From assembly GCA_963757115.1 (NCBI GenBank), contig CAVWQV010000014.1:1-64000 (forward strand): a DNA stretch of 64,000 nt, given 5' to 3'. The translations under genes were made by a program, and so were the position numbers. The notes under the pieces were generated by a model. The model saw nothing but the letters and a program-made list of their open reading frames with translations, did no database searches and was not told the origin of the DNA. The DNA comes from CAVWQV01 sp963757115. GTDB lineage: Bacteria; Pseudomonadota; Alphaproteobacteria; Acetobacterales; Acetobacteraceae. Of this stretch, positions 47,334 to 55,998 are shown one piece after another. Position 1 is the stretch's first letter. Each line of letters opens with the position of its first letter.

Positions 47334-48110
47334 ATGTCGGAAGCGAAGCCTCGCGTCGCCCTGTTCGTCACCTGCCTCGTCGACCTCCATCGCCCAACGG
47401 TCGGGTTCGCCGCGATCCGGTTGCTGGAGCGGGCCGGCTGCCAAGTGGAAGTGCCGCGGGCGCAGACCTGCTGCGGCCAACCGGCCTACAACGCGGGCGA
47501 CCGCGCGACCACCAGGGATCTGGCGCGGGGCATTCTCGAAGCCTTCGGCGGCTTCGACTATGTGGTCGTGCCCTCGGGTTCGTGCGGCGGGATGCTGCGC
47601 CACCACCTGCCGGGCTTGTTCGACGACGACCCCAACCTGCGCGCCCGCGCCGACGCGCTCGCCGCGCGAACATACGAACTGGTGAGTTTCCTGACCGATG
47701 TGCGCGGCATCGACGTAGGGCCGGCGAACTCGCACGCCGGCAGCGTAACCTACCATGATTCGTGCTCGGGGTTGCGCGAGCTCGGCATCAAGGAGCAGCC
47801 CCGGCGGTTGCTGGGCGCGCTTGGCGTCCCGGTGACGGAGATGAGCGAGCCGGAGATCTGCTGCGGCTTTGGCGGCACCTTCTGCGTGAAATATCCCGAC
47901 ATCTCGACGCGCATGGTCACCGACAAGGCGCGCGACATCGCCGCGACTGGAGCCGGAACTGTCCTGGCCGGCGATCTCGGCTGCCTTCTCAACATCGCGG
48001 GGCGGCTCTCCCGTGAGGGCAGCCCGGTGCGGGCGCGGCACATCGCAGAGGTGCTTGCCGGGATGACGGACGAGGTCCCGCCGATCGGCTACCCAAACCG
48101 CCGAACGTAA
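47334..48110 (+). CDS. lutA: LutA-like (Fe-S)-binding lactate oxidation protein
   Basis: The protein is about 258 residues with two CCG domains. The first has VALFVTCLVDLHRPTVGFAA and VPRAQTCCGQPAYNAGDRA; the second has YHDSCSGLRELGIKEQPRRL and EPEICCGFGGTFCVKYPDIS. These Cys clusters are the heterodisulfide-reductase-like motifs of LutA/YkgE. With LutB and LutC it oxidises lactate to pyruvate. Here it lies about 5.7 kb from lutC and on the opposite strand, an uncommon arrangement. The reading frame is intact. Confidence 0.9.
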   Translation: MSEAKPRVALFVTCLVDLHRPTVGFAAIRLLERAGCQVEVPRAQTCCGQPAYNAGDRATTRDLARGILEAFGGFDYVVVPSGSCGGMLRHHLPGLFDDDPNLRARADALAARTYELVSFLTDVRGIDVGPANSHAGSVTYHDSCSGLRELGIKEQPRRLLGALGVPVTEMSEPEICCGFGGTFCVKYPDISTRMVTDKARDIAATGAGTVLAGDLGCLLNIAGRLSREGSPVRARHIAEVLAGMTDEVPPIGYPNRRT

Positions 48111-48123
48111 CGGAGCGAAGCAT

Positions 48124-49047
48124 ATGCGCATTGCGGTCATCGGGGCGGGTGGAGTTGGCGGCGTATTCGGGGCGGCGCTCGCCCGCGCCGGGGCGGACGT
48201 GACGTTTGTTGCCCGCGGCGCCCATCTTGCAGCCATCCGCGAACGCGGGCTCCGCGTCGAGGGCGGTCGCGGCGAGACGCTGGTGCAGCCGGCGCAGGCG
48301 ACCGACGATCCCGCTGCGATCGCTCCGGTCGACGTCGTGCTGTTCTGCGTCAAGCTGTGGGACGTGGAAAGCGCGGGCGCGGCGATCCGCCCGATGGTCG
48401 GCAACGCGACCGGCGTGATCCCGCTGCAGAACGGGATCGACGCGAGCGCCCGGCTACTGCCCATCCTCGGCGAGAGCGCGGTGATGGGCGGGGTGGCGCA
48501 GGTCAGCGCCACGATCGCCGAACCGGGCGTCATTCGGCAGACGGGCACTTTGCAGCGCCTCGTGTTCGGGGAGCTTGACGGACGTCACAGCGACCGCGGC
48601 GAGCGGTTCCTCGCGCTGTGCCGGGAGGCGGGGTTCGACGCCATGCTCACCGGCGATATCCGGCGGGCGCTTTGGGAGAAATTCGTGCTGCTGGTGGCAA
48701 TGAGCGGGATCACCGCCGTCACCCGGCTGCCGGTAGGCAAGCTGCGGGACGACCCGGACCTTGTCGCGCTTTATCGCGCCGTAATGGAGGAGGTGATCGC
48801 GGTCGGCAAGGCAAGCGGCGTGGCTTTGCCCGACGATCTCGTGGAAAAGCGCATGGCGGACGTGTTCGCGTTCCCGGCCACGGGGCGGGCGTCCATGGCG
48901 GTCGATCTCGAGCGTGGCAACCGCATCGAGCTGCCCTGGCTAGCGGGCAAGGTGGTGTCGCTCGGCCGAGACTACGGCATCCCGACGCCGGCCAATGCGA
49001 CGATCCACGCCGCGCTCAAGCCCTACGTGAACGGCCGGCCCGACTGA
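48124..49047 (+). CDS. 2-dehydropantoate 2-reductase family protein
   Basis: The protein is about 307 residues. The NADP-binding start is RIAVIGAGGVGGVFGAALAR, followed by VDVVLFCVKLWDVESAGAAI and VIPLQNGIDASARLL. The C-terminal helical domain includes ALWEKFVLLVAMSGITAVTR with the conserved Lys, and GRASMAVDLERGNRIELPWL. Family members reduce ketopantoate to pantoate or act on related 2-keto acids. Position 14 bases after lutA suggests co-transcription and possibly a 2-keto acid other than ketopantoate. The reading frame is intact. Confidence 0.86.
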   Translation: MRIAVIGAGGVGGVFGAALARAGADVTFVARGAHLAAIRERGLRVEGGRGETLVQPAQATDDPAAIAPVDVVLFCVKLWDVESAGAAIRPMVGNATGVIPLQNGIDASARLLPILGESAVMGGVAQVSATIAEPGVIRQTGTLQRLVFGELDGRHSDRGERFLALCREAGFDAMLTGDIRRALWEKFVLLVAMSGITAVTRLPVGKLRDDPDLVALYRAVMEEVIAVGKASGVALPDDLVEKRMADVFAFPATGRASMAVDLERGNRIELPWLAGKVVSLGRDYGIPTPANATIHAALKPYVNGRPD

Positions 49048-49126
49048 TCAGTTGGGCCGCAGCAGCGCTTTACGCGTTCAGCCGCATGCCCGACACTCGG
49101 CTTCGACGCCGTAGGAGCACCCGATC

Positions 49127-50302
49127 ATGCGCCCGCTGGAAGGAATGCGCGTCGTGGCGCTGGAGCATGCGGTCGCGGGGCCGATCTGCACGCGCCACCT
49201 CGCCGATCTCGGAGCGAACGTGGTCAAGATCGAGCGCCCCGGTACCGGCGACTTCGCGCGTGGCTACGACAGCGCAGCGCACGGCCAGTCGACCAATTTC
49301 GTGTGGCTCAACCGCGGCAAGCAGAGTGTCACGCTCGACGCCAAGCACGCCGATGCGCGCGAAATCCTCGGCAAGCTCGCGGCGGGCGCCGACGTCGTGG
49401 TGCAGAACCTCGCGCCTGGCGCTTCCGCCCGGCTCGGCCTGTCGTACGAGGCGCTGTCGGCGGCGAACCCCCGCATCGTCGTTTGCGACATCTCGGGCTA
49501 CGGTGAAAGCGGTCCTTACGCCCAGAAGAAGGCGTACGACCTGCTGATCCAAGCGGAATCCGGGGTCATCAGCATCACCGGCACGCCCGACCAGCCGGCG
49601 CGGGTCGGCATCTCGCTCGCTGACATCTGCACCGGCACCTATGCCCACCAGGGCATCCTCGCCGCCCTGCTTCGGCGCGAGCGCACCGGAGCGGGTGCGT
49701 CCGTAAAAGTCGCGATGCTCGACGCGCTTGCTGAATGGATGCACTACCCGATGTACCGCGCCGCGTACGGTCGGATTGCGTGGCAGCGCGAAGCGAACAG
49801 CAATCCGCTGGTCGCCCCGTATGGCGCACACCGCACGGCCGACGGTCCGGTGATCTTCGGCCTGCAGAACGACCGCGAGTGGGCTACGTTCGCCGGCGAA
49901 GTGCTGCGCCGGCCGGAACTCGCCGAGGATCCGCGCTTCGCTGCAAACAAGGCGCGGGTCGAGAACCGCGCGGAGCTGACGGCGATCATCGAGGCGCTGT
50001 TCACCACCATGACGTCGGCCGACGTCGTGGCCCTGCTCGACCGCGCCGGGATCGCCAATGGCCGGCTCAATGAACCGATGGACGTCTGGAATCACCCGCA
50101 GCTTGCGGCACGCGAGCGCTGGCGCGACGTGGGCACGCCGGGCGGCCCGATCCGGGCACTGCTGCCGCCCTTCAGCTTCGGTGATTTCGAAGCGGTCATG
50201 GGAGACGTGCCCGCGCTCGGCGAGCACACCGACGCCGTGCTGCATGAACTCGGCTATTCGGACGCGGCCATCGCCGATCTGCGCCGCGCCGGTGCGATAT
50301 GA
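49127..50302 (+). CDS. Family III CoA-transferase (CaiB/BaiF type)
   Basis: The protein is about 391 residues. Motifs are the opening LEGMRVVALEHAVAGPICTR, LADLGANVVKIERPGTGDF, TNFVWLNRGKQSVTLDAKHA, the catalytic Asp in KKAYDLLIQAESGVISITG, and GISLADICTGTYAHQGILAA. It moves CoA between carboxylic acids through an aspartyl-CoA mixed anhydride. Its stop overlaps the MaoC-type gene by four bases, so the acceptor acid is probably then hydrated or dehydrated by that partner. The exact substrate is unknown; mesaconate/citramalate-type acids are one possibility. The reading frame is intact. Confidence 0.88.
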   Translation: MRPLEGMRVVALEHAVAGPICTRHLADLGANVVKIERPGTGDFARGYDSAAHGQSTNFVWLNRGKQSVTLDAKHADAREILGKLAAGADVVVQNLAPGASARLGLSYEALSAANPRIVVCDISGYGESGPYAQKKAYDLLIQAESGVISITGTPDQPARVGISLADICTGTYAHQGILAALLRRERTGAGASVKVAMLDALAEWMHYPMYRAAYGRIAWQREANSNPLVAPYGAHRTADGPVIFGLQNDREWATFAGEVLRRPELAEDPRFAANKARVENRAELTAIIEALFTTMTSADVVALLDRAGIANGRLNEPMDVWNHPQLAARERWRDVGTPGGPIRALLPPFSFGDFEAVMGDVPALGEHTDAVLHELGYSDAAIADLRRAGAI

Positions 50303-50793
50303 AAGAGTTCGATCCGGCGCTGCACCGCATGGTGCCGGCGCAGCGCTGGTTCGATGATTTCGGGCTCGGCGAGCGCTTTGTCCTGCCGAGCCGGACCATG
50401 ACGGAGGCCGTGTTCCTGGCCTTCCAGGCGGCGAGCGGCGACGCTCATCCGGTGCACTACGACGTCGAGTACTGTCGCGCGCGCGGGATGCCGCACATGC
50501 TGGCGCACGGCTTCCAGACGCTGATCCAGACCGCTCCGGGTGCCGGGTTGTTCCCCTACATGGTGGAGGAGTTGCTGGTCGGCTTCCTCGAACAGTCGAG
50601 CCGGTTTCTCAAACCCGTGTTCGCGGGCGACACGCTGTATCCTGCGCTTGAGATCGATGAGCTGACCCCTGGACGCACGACGGGCGTAGTTGGCCTCGCT
50701 AGCAGCGTCCACAATCAGCGGCGCGAGTTGGTGCTGGAGGGACGGCAGCGGTTCTTGTTGCGGAGAAAATCCTCGGAGGCGACGACCGGTTAG
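50299..50793 (+). CDS. MaoC-like enoyl-CoA hydratase/dehydratase
   Basis: The protein is about 164 residues with the hot-dog fold. WFDDFGLGERFVLPSRTMTE opens it, and the catalytic Asp/His pair lies in FQAASGDAHPVHYDVEYCR, followed by GMPHMLAHGFQTLIQTAPGA and RFLKPVFAGDTLYPALEIDE. It hydrates or dehydrates a 2-enoyl-CoA. It overlaps the CoA-transferase and is certainly in the same operon. The reading frame is intact. Confidence 0.87.
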   Translation: MKEFDPALHRMVPAQRWFDDFGLGERFVLPSRTMTEAVFLAFQAASGDAHPVHYDVEYCRARGMPHMLAHGFQTLIQTAPGAGLFPYMVEELLVGFLEQSSRFLKPVFAGDTLYPALEIDELTPGRTTGVVGLASSVHNQRRELVLEGRQRFLLRRKSSEATTG

Positions 50794-51159
50794 GCAAATG
50801 CCATCGCGGCGCCGGGTTCGGTGCGTTCTTGCGGCCCTGACTTCGCGCTTCTCGGCGCCGGCTTGGTTCCATTTGCTGAATGCAGACGCCGGCAGCTCCA
50901 TTATAGGACCATCTGTTGCACCGCTGGTTCTGTGTCTCCAGCGCTGCGTGTCAGCGTGGGTGGGAAGCGGTCTGTCCGGTTACAAGCGCGCAAGCTCGAC
51001 ACGCGGACATCTCTTATCGGAGGGTGCGCCCCCGCCGTAACGCTGCACGATTTCGTGACGGACATGTGCGACCGAAAATTGTTTAAATCTGTTCCGTCCC
51101 GGTGCGGATACAAAGGTCGTGACTTCTAGAGGCTGCCAACGACTGCCGCCCGAGGTCGG
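50794..51159. other. Intergenic region, no gene recognised
   Basis: This is about 365 bases between convergent genes. Short open frames exist on both strands but show no family and have odd, Cys/Arg-rich composition. The right half (around 51050-51125, with AAAATTGTTTAAATCTGTTC) is noticeably A/T-rich against the surroundings. It marks the left edge of a segment of less GC-rich coding DNA. No terminator or mobile-element end was identified with confidence. Confidence 0.4.
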
Positions 51160-51981
51160 CTAACCGCGTATGAAAGCGAGAAGGTCGGCGTTGATCATAT
51201 CTGCATGAGTGGTGGGCATCCCGTGCGGCAAGCCGGGGTAGGATTTGAGCGTTCCGTGCTTCAAGAGCTTGACCGATCGCGCTCCTGTGGTTGGAAACGG
51301 ACAAATCTGATCGTCCTCCCCGTGCATGACCAAGACAGGAACATCGATGGCCTGGAGATCGTCGAAAAACTCCGTCTCCGACAGGACCCTGATGCACTCG
51401 TATTGCGCCTGGATCGCGCCCATCATGCCCTGTCGCCACCAGTTGTCGCGAATCCCCTCCGAAATGGTGGCGCCGGGACGGTTGAAGCCGTAGAACGGCA
51501 TCGTAATGTCCTTGTAAAATTGTGAACGATGGTTTGCCGTGCCGTCGCGGATGCCGTCGACGACTTCCTTCGGGACACCGTCCGGATTCCTGTCAGACTT
51601 CATGAAGGTCGGAGGGATCGCGCTGATGAGGACTGCCTTCTCCACGCGGCCTTTGCCGTATTTGGCGACGTAGCGCGTCACTTCGCCACCACCGGTGGAG
51701 TGGCCGATGTGGATAGCGTTCTTCAGATCCAACACTTTGACGACCTCGGCAGCGTCTGAGGCGTAGGTGTCCATGTCGTGCCCGTTCGCGGTTTGGGTCG
51801 AACGGCCGTGGCCGCGACGATCATGAGCGATCACGCGGTAGCCGTGCTGCAGGAAAAACATCATCTGGGCGTCCCAATCGTCGGCGCTCAGCGGCCAGCC
51901 ATGATGGAAAAACAGCGGCTGGCCGGTTCCCCAATCCTTGTAGAAGATTTCAGTGCCGTCCTGTGTGATGACCGTTGGCAT
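51160..51981 (-). CDS. Alpha/beta hydrolase (non-heme chloroperoxidase/esterase type)
   Basis: The protein is about 273 residues. The fold and catalytic triad are clear: the oxyanion region LFFHHGWPLSADDWDAQMMF, RVIAHDRRGHGRSTQTANGH, the nucleophile elbow HIGHSTGGGEVTRYVAKYG, the acid in VLVMHGEDDQICPFPTTGA and the His in YPGLPHGMPTTHADMINADL. This is the cofactor-free haloperoxidase/aryl-esterase group. The ATG at 51981 has an AAGGAGA site; an upstream extension is rejected. Codon use is less GC-rich than its neighbours. It is divergent from the GlxA-type regulator, which may control it. Confidence 0.9.
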   Translation of the reverse strand: MPTVITQDGTEIFYKDWGTGQPLFFHHGWPLSADDWDAQMMFFLQHGYRVIAHDRRGHGRSTQTANGHDMDTYASDAAEVVKVLDLKNAIHIGHSTGGGEVTRYVAKYGKGRVEKAVLISAIPPTFMKSDRNPDGVPKEVVDGIRDGTANHRSQFYKDITMPFYGFNRPGATISEGIRDNWWRQGMMGAIQAQYECIRVLSETEFFDDLQAIDVPVLVMHGEDDQICPFPTTGARSVKLLKHGTLKSYPGLPHGMPTTHADMINADLLAFIRG

Positions 51982-52094
51982 GTTGTCTCCTTTCGCGACC
52001 CTGCAGACATCGCTGTTCGCGCTGGAAGCGGTAAAGTATTCGGCGCATGGTTTCGAATTGGCAGAACGGACATTTTTCGGGGCGAAACTGACAA
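51982..52094. promoter_or_regulatory. Divergent promoter region between hydrolase and GlxA-type regulator
   Basis: This is a 113-base gap between two outward-facing genes and must hold at least the hydrolase promoter and probably the regulator's own. The layout is the common one in which an AraC/GlxA regulator controls its divergent neighbour. I could not define an operator by eye. Confidence 0.4.
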
Positions 52095-53072
52095 ATGGCG
52101 ATTTGGGATCCACCGGCTGAAATTGGGATTCTTCTCTATCCCGGTGTGGCGTCGGCCACGGTTCACGGGTTAACCGACCTATTTACCGTTGCCAGCACAC
52201 TCGCCCATCAGCATATCGGGCCGACTGCGCCGATGCTCCGGGTGAGCCATTGGCAACCAGTGCCAGCGAACGACGAGATAGGCTCTGTTTTCGACTCGCA
52301 TCCCAGCCTCGAGCACCGTCTCGTTGCCGTCATCGTTCCAGGCAGTTGGAGCGGCCCGCCGCCGTCCGACGTGACTCAATGCCTTGTCAGATGGTTGATT
52401 GAGCGCCATCGCGCGGGCGCCACCCTGTGCTCGGTCTGCGGCGGAGCGTTCGTTCTGGCCGAGACCGGCTTGCTCGCAAAACGCTCCGCGACCACACACT
52501 GGAGCTTTATCCAAACGCTGGCTGAGCGCTTCCCCGAAATTCACGTGGATGAATGCAGTCTCACGATCGAAGACGGAGATTTCATAACGGCTGGGGGGGT
52601 GCTGGCCTGGGCGGATCTTGGGCTAAAGCTTGTGGATCGGCATCTCGGTCCGACAATCATGCTAGAGACAGCGCGATTTATGCTTGTGGACCCACCCGGC
52701 CGAGAGCAGCGTTATTACAGCAACTTCTCTCCGAAGCTGGATCATGGCGACGCGGCCGTTCTGAAAGTGCAGCACTGGCTGCAGGCGGAGGCGGCCAATC
52801 AGCCAACGGTGGCGGAGATGGCCGAAATCAGCGGCCTCGAGGCTCGAACGTTCCTTCGGCGCTTTCGGAAAGGGACCGGTCTCAAACCGACCGACTACAG
52901 CCAGCGTCTGCGTGTGGGAAAGGCGCGGTCAATGCTGGAGTTCACGAATCAACCGATTGGCCAAGTTGCCCTGGCCGTGGGATATGAAGACTCCGGGTCG
53001 TTCAGGAAGGTGTTCCAGAGGATTGTGGGTTTATCCCCAGGTGATTATCGCCGGCGGTTTGCGGTTGCCTGA
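52095..53072 (+). CDS. GlxA family transcriptional regulator (DJ-1/PfpI domain plus AraC HTH)
   Basis: The protein is about 325 residues. The N-terminal DJ-1/PfpI-like sensor domain (EIGILLYPGVASATVHGLTD, then VIVPGSWSGPPPSDVTQCLV) has its nucleophile-elbow Cys in TLCSVCGGAFVLAETGLL. The C-terminal AraC domain has two helix-turn-helix units: MAEISGLEARTFLRRFRKGT and IGQVALAVGYEDSGSFRKVF. The ligand is unknown. It is divergent from the alpha/beta hydrolase and shares its less GC-rich codon use, suggesting that the pair arrived together. The reading frame is intact. Confidence 0.9.
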   Translation: MAIWDPPAEIGILLYPGVASATVHGLTDLFTVASTLAHQHIGPTAPMLRVSHWQPVPANDEIGSVFDSHPSLEHRLVAVIVPGSWSGPPPSDVTQCLVRWLIERHRAGATLCSVCGGAFVLAETGLLAKRSATTHWSFIQTLAERFPEIHVDECSLTIEDGDFITAGGVLAWADLGLKLVDRHLGPTIMLETARFMLVDPPGREQRYYSNFSPKLDHGDAAVLKVQHWLQAEAANQPTVAEMAEISGLEARTFLRRFRKGTGLKPTDYSQRLRVGKARSMLEFTNQPIGQVALAVGYEDSGSFRKVFQRIVGLSPGDYRRRFAVA

Positions 53073-53287
53073 TGATACCTGCTGTTGCGTTTGTCTTGAC
53101 TTACGGCGCACGGGTTGCTCCGGCTTTGTCGACGAATGACCGCTTCAGGAGAAGCGGAATTCTGACGCGGGGACCAAGTTGGGTCGGACGCAAACAACCT
53201 CGCCGCTCCGTTGCGCGGAGCTGGGCAGCCAAGTGGCAGGTGAGGCGGCCGGGCGCGTTGCATTCGCGCCTATGGGGCTGTGGCCCT

Positions 53288-53827
53288 CTACCGCGCGCGG
53301 CGGAGCAGCAGCCGGACGGAGCCTGGGTTTGCGGGATGCGGATGCGCCGCTCCGAGGATTAGCGGGCGAAGCTGCGGCAGGCCGAGCCACATCGGCAGCT
53401 CGCGCCGGAGCACCCCGCCCTCCTCGCCCGACCCGCGCCCGGTGATCACTTCAACACAGCGTAGCCGCTCGGCCTGAGCAGCGCGAAGGAACGCTTCCAG
53501 GGCATGGTATGCGCGCTGTGCCGTCCGCCCGTGCAGGTCGAGTGTGCGCGATGCCGCGAGCTTGCCGGTGCGAAAACGTCGCCAAGTCGCGGCATCGACC
53601 CCGGGCGGATGCATCCCGATCACGGGCGGCGGGACTGGCGGGCGGGGAGGGGTGGCCGGACGCGCCGGCGCGGACGGCAGCGCAACCGATGACGCGGGTA
53701 CCGGCTTCGCGTGCGGCAGTTCCGGGCGGACGCGGCCGGGCAGCGGTGCCACGAGGCGGGCGTAGCGGGCCCATTCGGAGCGGTCGGCGTCGCTGAGCGG
53801 CGAAGCCCGCGTGCGCCCTTCGTTCAC
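53288..53827 (-). CDS. Smr domain protein
   Basis: The protein is about 179 residues. A Pro/Ala-rich N-terminal region precedes the Smr domain: RTLDLHGRTAQRAYHALEAF, LRCVEVITGRGSGEEGGVLR and WLGLPQLRPLILGAAHPHPA. The TGRG motif is the nuclease-associated loop of Smr proteins. The domain has nicking or RNA-cleaving activity in some relatives. Its ATG overlaps the lutC end by four bases, so it is transcribed last in the lutB-lutC run. The 215 bases downstream (53073-53287), up to the GlxA-type gene, hold no recognised gene. Confidence 0.85.
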   Translation of the reverse strand: MNEGRTRASPLSDADRSEWARYARLVAPLPGRVRPELPHAKPVPASSVALPSAPARPATPPRPPVPPPVIGMHPPGVDAATWRRFRTGKLAASRTLDLHGRTAQRAYHALEAFLRAAQAERLRCVEVITGRGSGEEGGVLRRELPMWLGLPQLRPLILGAAHPHPANPGSVRLLLRRAR

Positions 53828-54504
53828 TGGGGCGCGGGGCCGGCGTCGTCCACGAGCAGAACATGGAGCCGCCGTGGGCCGTGCGCGCCGAGCTCAAGCG
53901 TTTGCTCGATGTCGGCCGAACGCGAGACGCCCGTTACCAGCATGACGTTCCGTGGCAAGGCGCCGAGCTCGCCCCGCAGCAGGTCCCATGCCTCCTCGTA
54001 CGCGCCCACCACCCGGCTCGCGCGGAGCAGGACGAGCGCCGTCTCGGCCAGCAGGTTCAACGTGGTGGGGCGCTCCGGGGCCGAGGGCAGCATCAGGGTG
54101 CCGGTCTCGGCGATGCCGGCGAAGCCGTGCTGGAGGCTCACCACGTCGCTGCCCTCGGCGCGGCCCTCGCGAAGTCCAGCAACGGCCGCGCCGACCACGG
54201 CACAGCCCGCAGCTCGGGGTGCGGCGCCATCACCAGGGCGAGGGCAAGTTCTGCATCGCGAGATAGTCGGAGATCGCATCCGGGACGGCGGCGACGTCCG
54301 GCAGCCGGATGACCGTGCCGTATTCGCGCTCCACGTTGGCGATGAACAACGCGACCTGGTCGGCCGGAGGAAGACGGCTCCTTGCCGGGATCAAACGGCG
54401 TGGATGACGCTCCAGCCGGTCGCGCAGCGGCCGGGCATCCTCGGCGACAGCGGCCCCCGCCGGAGCCCCCGCCGGATAGCCCCCAGGACGCGCTCCTTGC
54501 TCAA
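53824..54504 (-). CDS. lutC: LutC-like lactate utilization protein (LUD domain), about three frame changes
   Basis: The TTG start overlaps the lutB stop (TTGA). Frame pieces give SKERVLGAIRRGLRRGPLSP, then LPPADQVALFIANVEREYGT, VIRLPDVAAVPDAISDYLAM, and in the longest piece GSDVVSLQHGFAGIAETGTL, RPTTLNLLAETALVLLRASR and PRNVMLVTGVSRSADIEQTL, followed by LGAHGPRRLHVLLVD. These are LUD-domain landmarks. Changes fall near 54440, 54250 and 54155. LutC works with LutA and LutB in lactate oxidation. Confidence 0.82.
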
Positions 54505-55931
54505 CGGCCGACGCGGCTCCGTTCAGCCTTGGCGTAGCGAGCGAAGAACGTCTCGCCTTCCGGCGCGGGCAGGTCGCGCCCGCCGGTCCAGCTCCGGGCG
54601 AGGGGTAGGGCGGAGAACCGGCCGCGTCGGCGGCCGAGCAGCCCGAGCGTCGCCGCCGCAGCGCGGGTAGCCACCCGATACGCGGCCGGTCGCCGCGCGA
54701 ACCAACCCCAGAGGCCGAGATTGCTCCGCATCGTGCTCGGCGTCAGATGCCGCTCGAACTCGCGCTCGCGCCAGTGCCGCATCATCTTGGGCAGCGGGAT
54801 CTTCACCGGACAGACGCTTTCGCACTTGCCGCAGAAGGTGGATGCGTTGGGCAGGTGCCCCGCCTGGTCCACGCCGATCAGCGAAGGGGTCAGCACGCTG
54901 CCCATCGGCCCCGGATAAACCCAGCCGTAAGCGTGGCCGCCCACCGCGCCATACACCGGGCAGTGGTTCATGCAGGCGGCGCAGCGGATGCAGCGCAGCA
55001 TCTCCTGGAACTCGGTGCCCAGCATGGCGGACCGCCCGTTATCCACCAGCACGACGTGATACTCCTCCGGCCCGTCGAGATCGCCGGGCCGCCGGCCGCC
55101 GGTCGAGAACGTCGTGTAGACGGAAAAATCCTGCCCGGTGGCCGAGCGCGCCAGCAGGCGCAGTAGGCTCGTCGCGTCCTCCAGGGTCGGCACCACCTTT
55201 TCGATCGAGGCGAGCGCGATATGCACGCGCGGCAGGGTTTGCGTGAGGTCGCCGTTGCCCTCGTTGGTAACGATGACGCTGCTGCCGGTCTCGGCAATGA
55301 GGAAATTCGCCCCGGTGATGCCGACGTCGGCGGCCAGGAACCGCTGGCGCAGTCGGGCGCGCGCCTCCGTCAGGATGTCGCGCCGTTCACTGAACACACG
55401 GTCCGCCGGAAGATCGGTGTGCGCCTTTCGGAAGCTCGCCTCCCAATCCTCGCGGTTGAGATGAAACGCGGGTGCGATGATGTGGCTCGGCAACTCGTGG
55501 CGCAGCTGGATGATGTATTCGCCGAGGTCGGTCTCCACCGGCTCGATGCCGTGGCGTTCGAGATGCTCGTTGATGCCGAGCTCCTCGCTGATCATCGACT
55601 TGCCCTTGGTGACGGTGCGGGCGCCTGCGTCCCGGCAAATGCCAAGCACCGCCTCGCGTGCTTCGTCGGCCGTGGCGCACCAATGCACCTTCCCGCCGGC
55701 GGCAAGCACCTTGGCCTCGTAGGCTTCGAGGTAGAAGTCGAGATGCGCCAGCGTGTGGTTTTTGATGTCGCGCCCGATGTCGCGCAGCTGCTCGAACTCA
55801 GGGAGTCCGGCCACTGCCAGCGCGCGGCGCGCGATGAAGCTCGGGCCGCTGCGCGCCAGCGCCTTTTGCAGGCCGGCGTCGGCTAGCGCGCGGCGGGCGT
55901 TCTCTTTGAAGGCGGGGCTGGTGGCAAGCAT
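54501..55931 (-). CDS. lutB: LutB-like lactate utilization iron-sulfur protein
   Basis: The protein is about 476 residues. The N-terminal LUD domain has VTKGKSMISEELGINEHLER, DVGITGANFLIAETGSSVIV and TNEGNGDLTQTLPRVHIALA. The ferredoxin-type part has CIRCAACMNHCPVYGAVGGH and CGKCESVCPVKIPLPKMMRH. LutB passes electrons from lactate oxidation through its clusters. It is followed by lutC with overlap and lies downstream of the transglycosylase gene. The reading frame is intact. Confidence 0.92.
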   Translation of the reverse strand: MLATSPAFKENARRALADAGLQKALARSGPSFIARRALAVAGLPEFEQLRDIGRDIKNHTLAHLDFYLEAYEAKVLAAGGKVHWCATADEAREAVLGICRDAGARTVTKGKSMISEELGINEHLERHGIEPVETDLGEYIIQLRHELPSHIIAPAFHLNREDWEASFRKAHTDLPADRVFSERRDILTEARARLRQRFLAADVGITGANFLIAETGSSVIVTNEGNGDLTQTLPRVHIALASIEKVVPTLEDATSLLRLLARSATGQDFSVYTTFSTGGRRPGDLDGPEEYHVVLVDNGRSAMLGTEFQEMLRCIRCAACMNHCPVYGAVGGHAYGWVYPGPMGSVLTPSLIGVDQAGHLPNASTFCGKCESVCPVKIPLPKMMRHWREREFERHLTPSTMRSNLGLWGWFARRPAAYRVATRAAAATLGLLGRRRGRFSALPLARSWTGGRDLPAPEGETFFARYAKAERSRVGR

Positions 55932-55998
55932 GTCCCATTGTAGCCGGCCCCCTGCCTGCTCGGCCAGCCGTCGATGCGCCGACCGGAACCCTCCCCAC

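Noticed and set aside
50821..51129. Short open frames on both strands between the MaoC gene and the alpha/beta hydrolase
   Set aside because: There is no family, composition is odd and no ribosome-binding site is present. The region is treated as intergenic.
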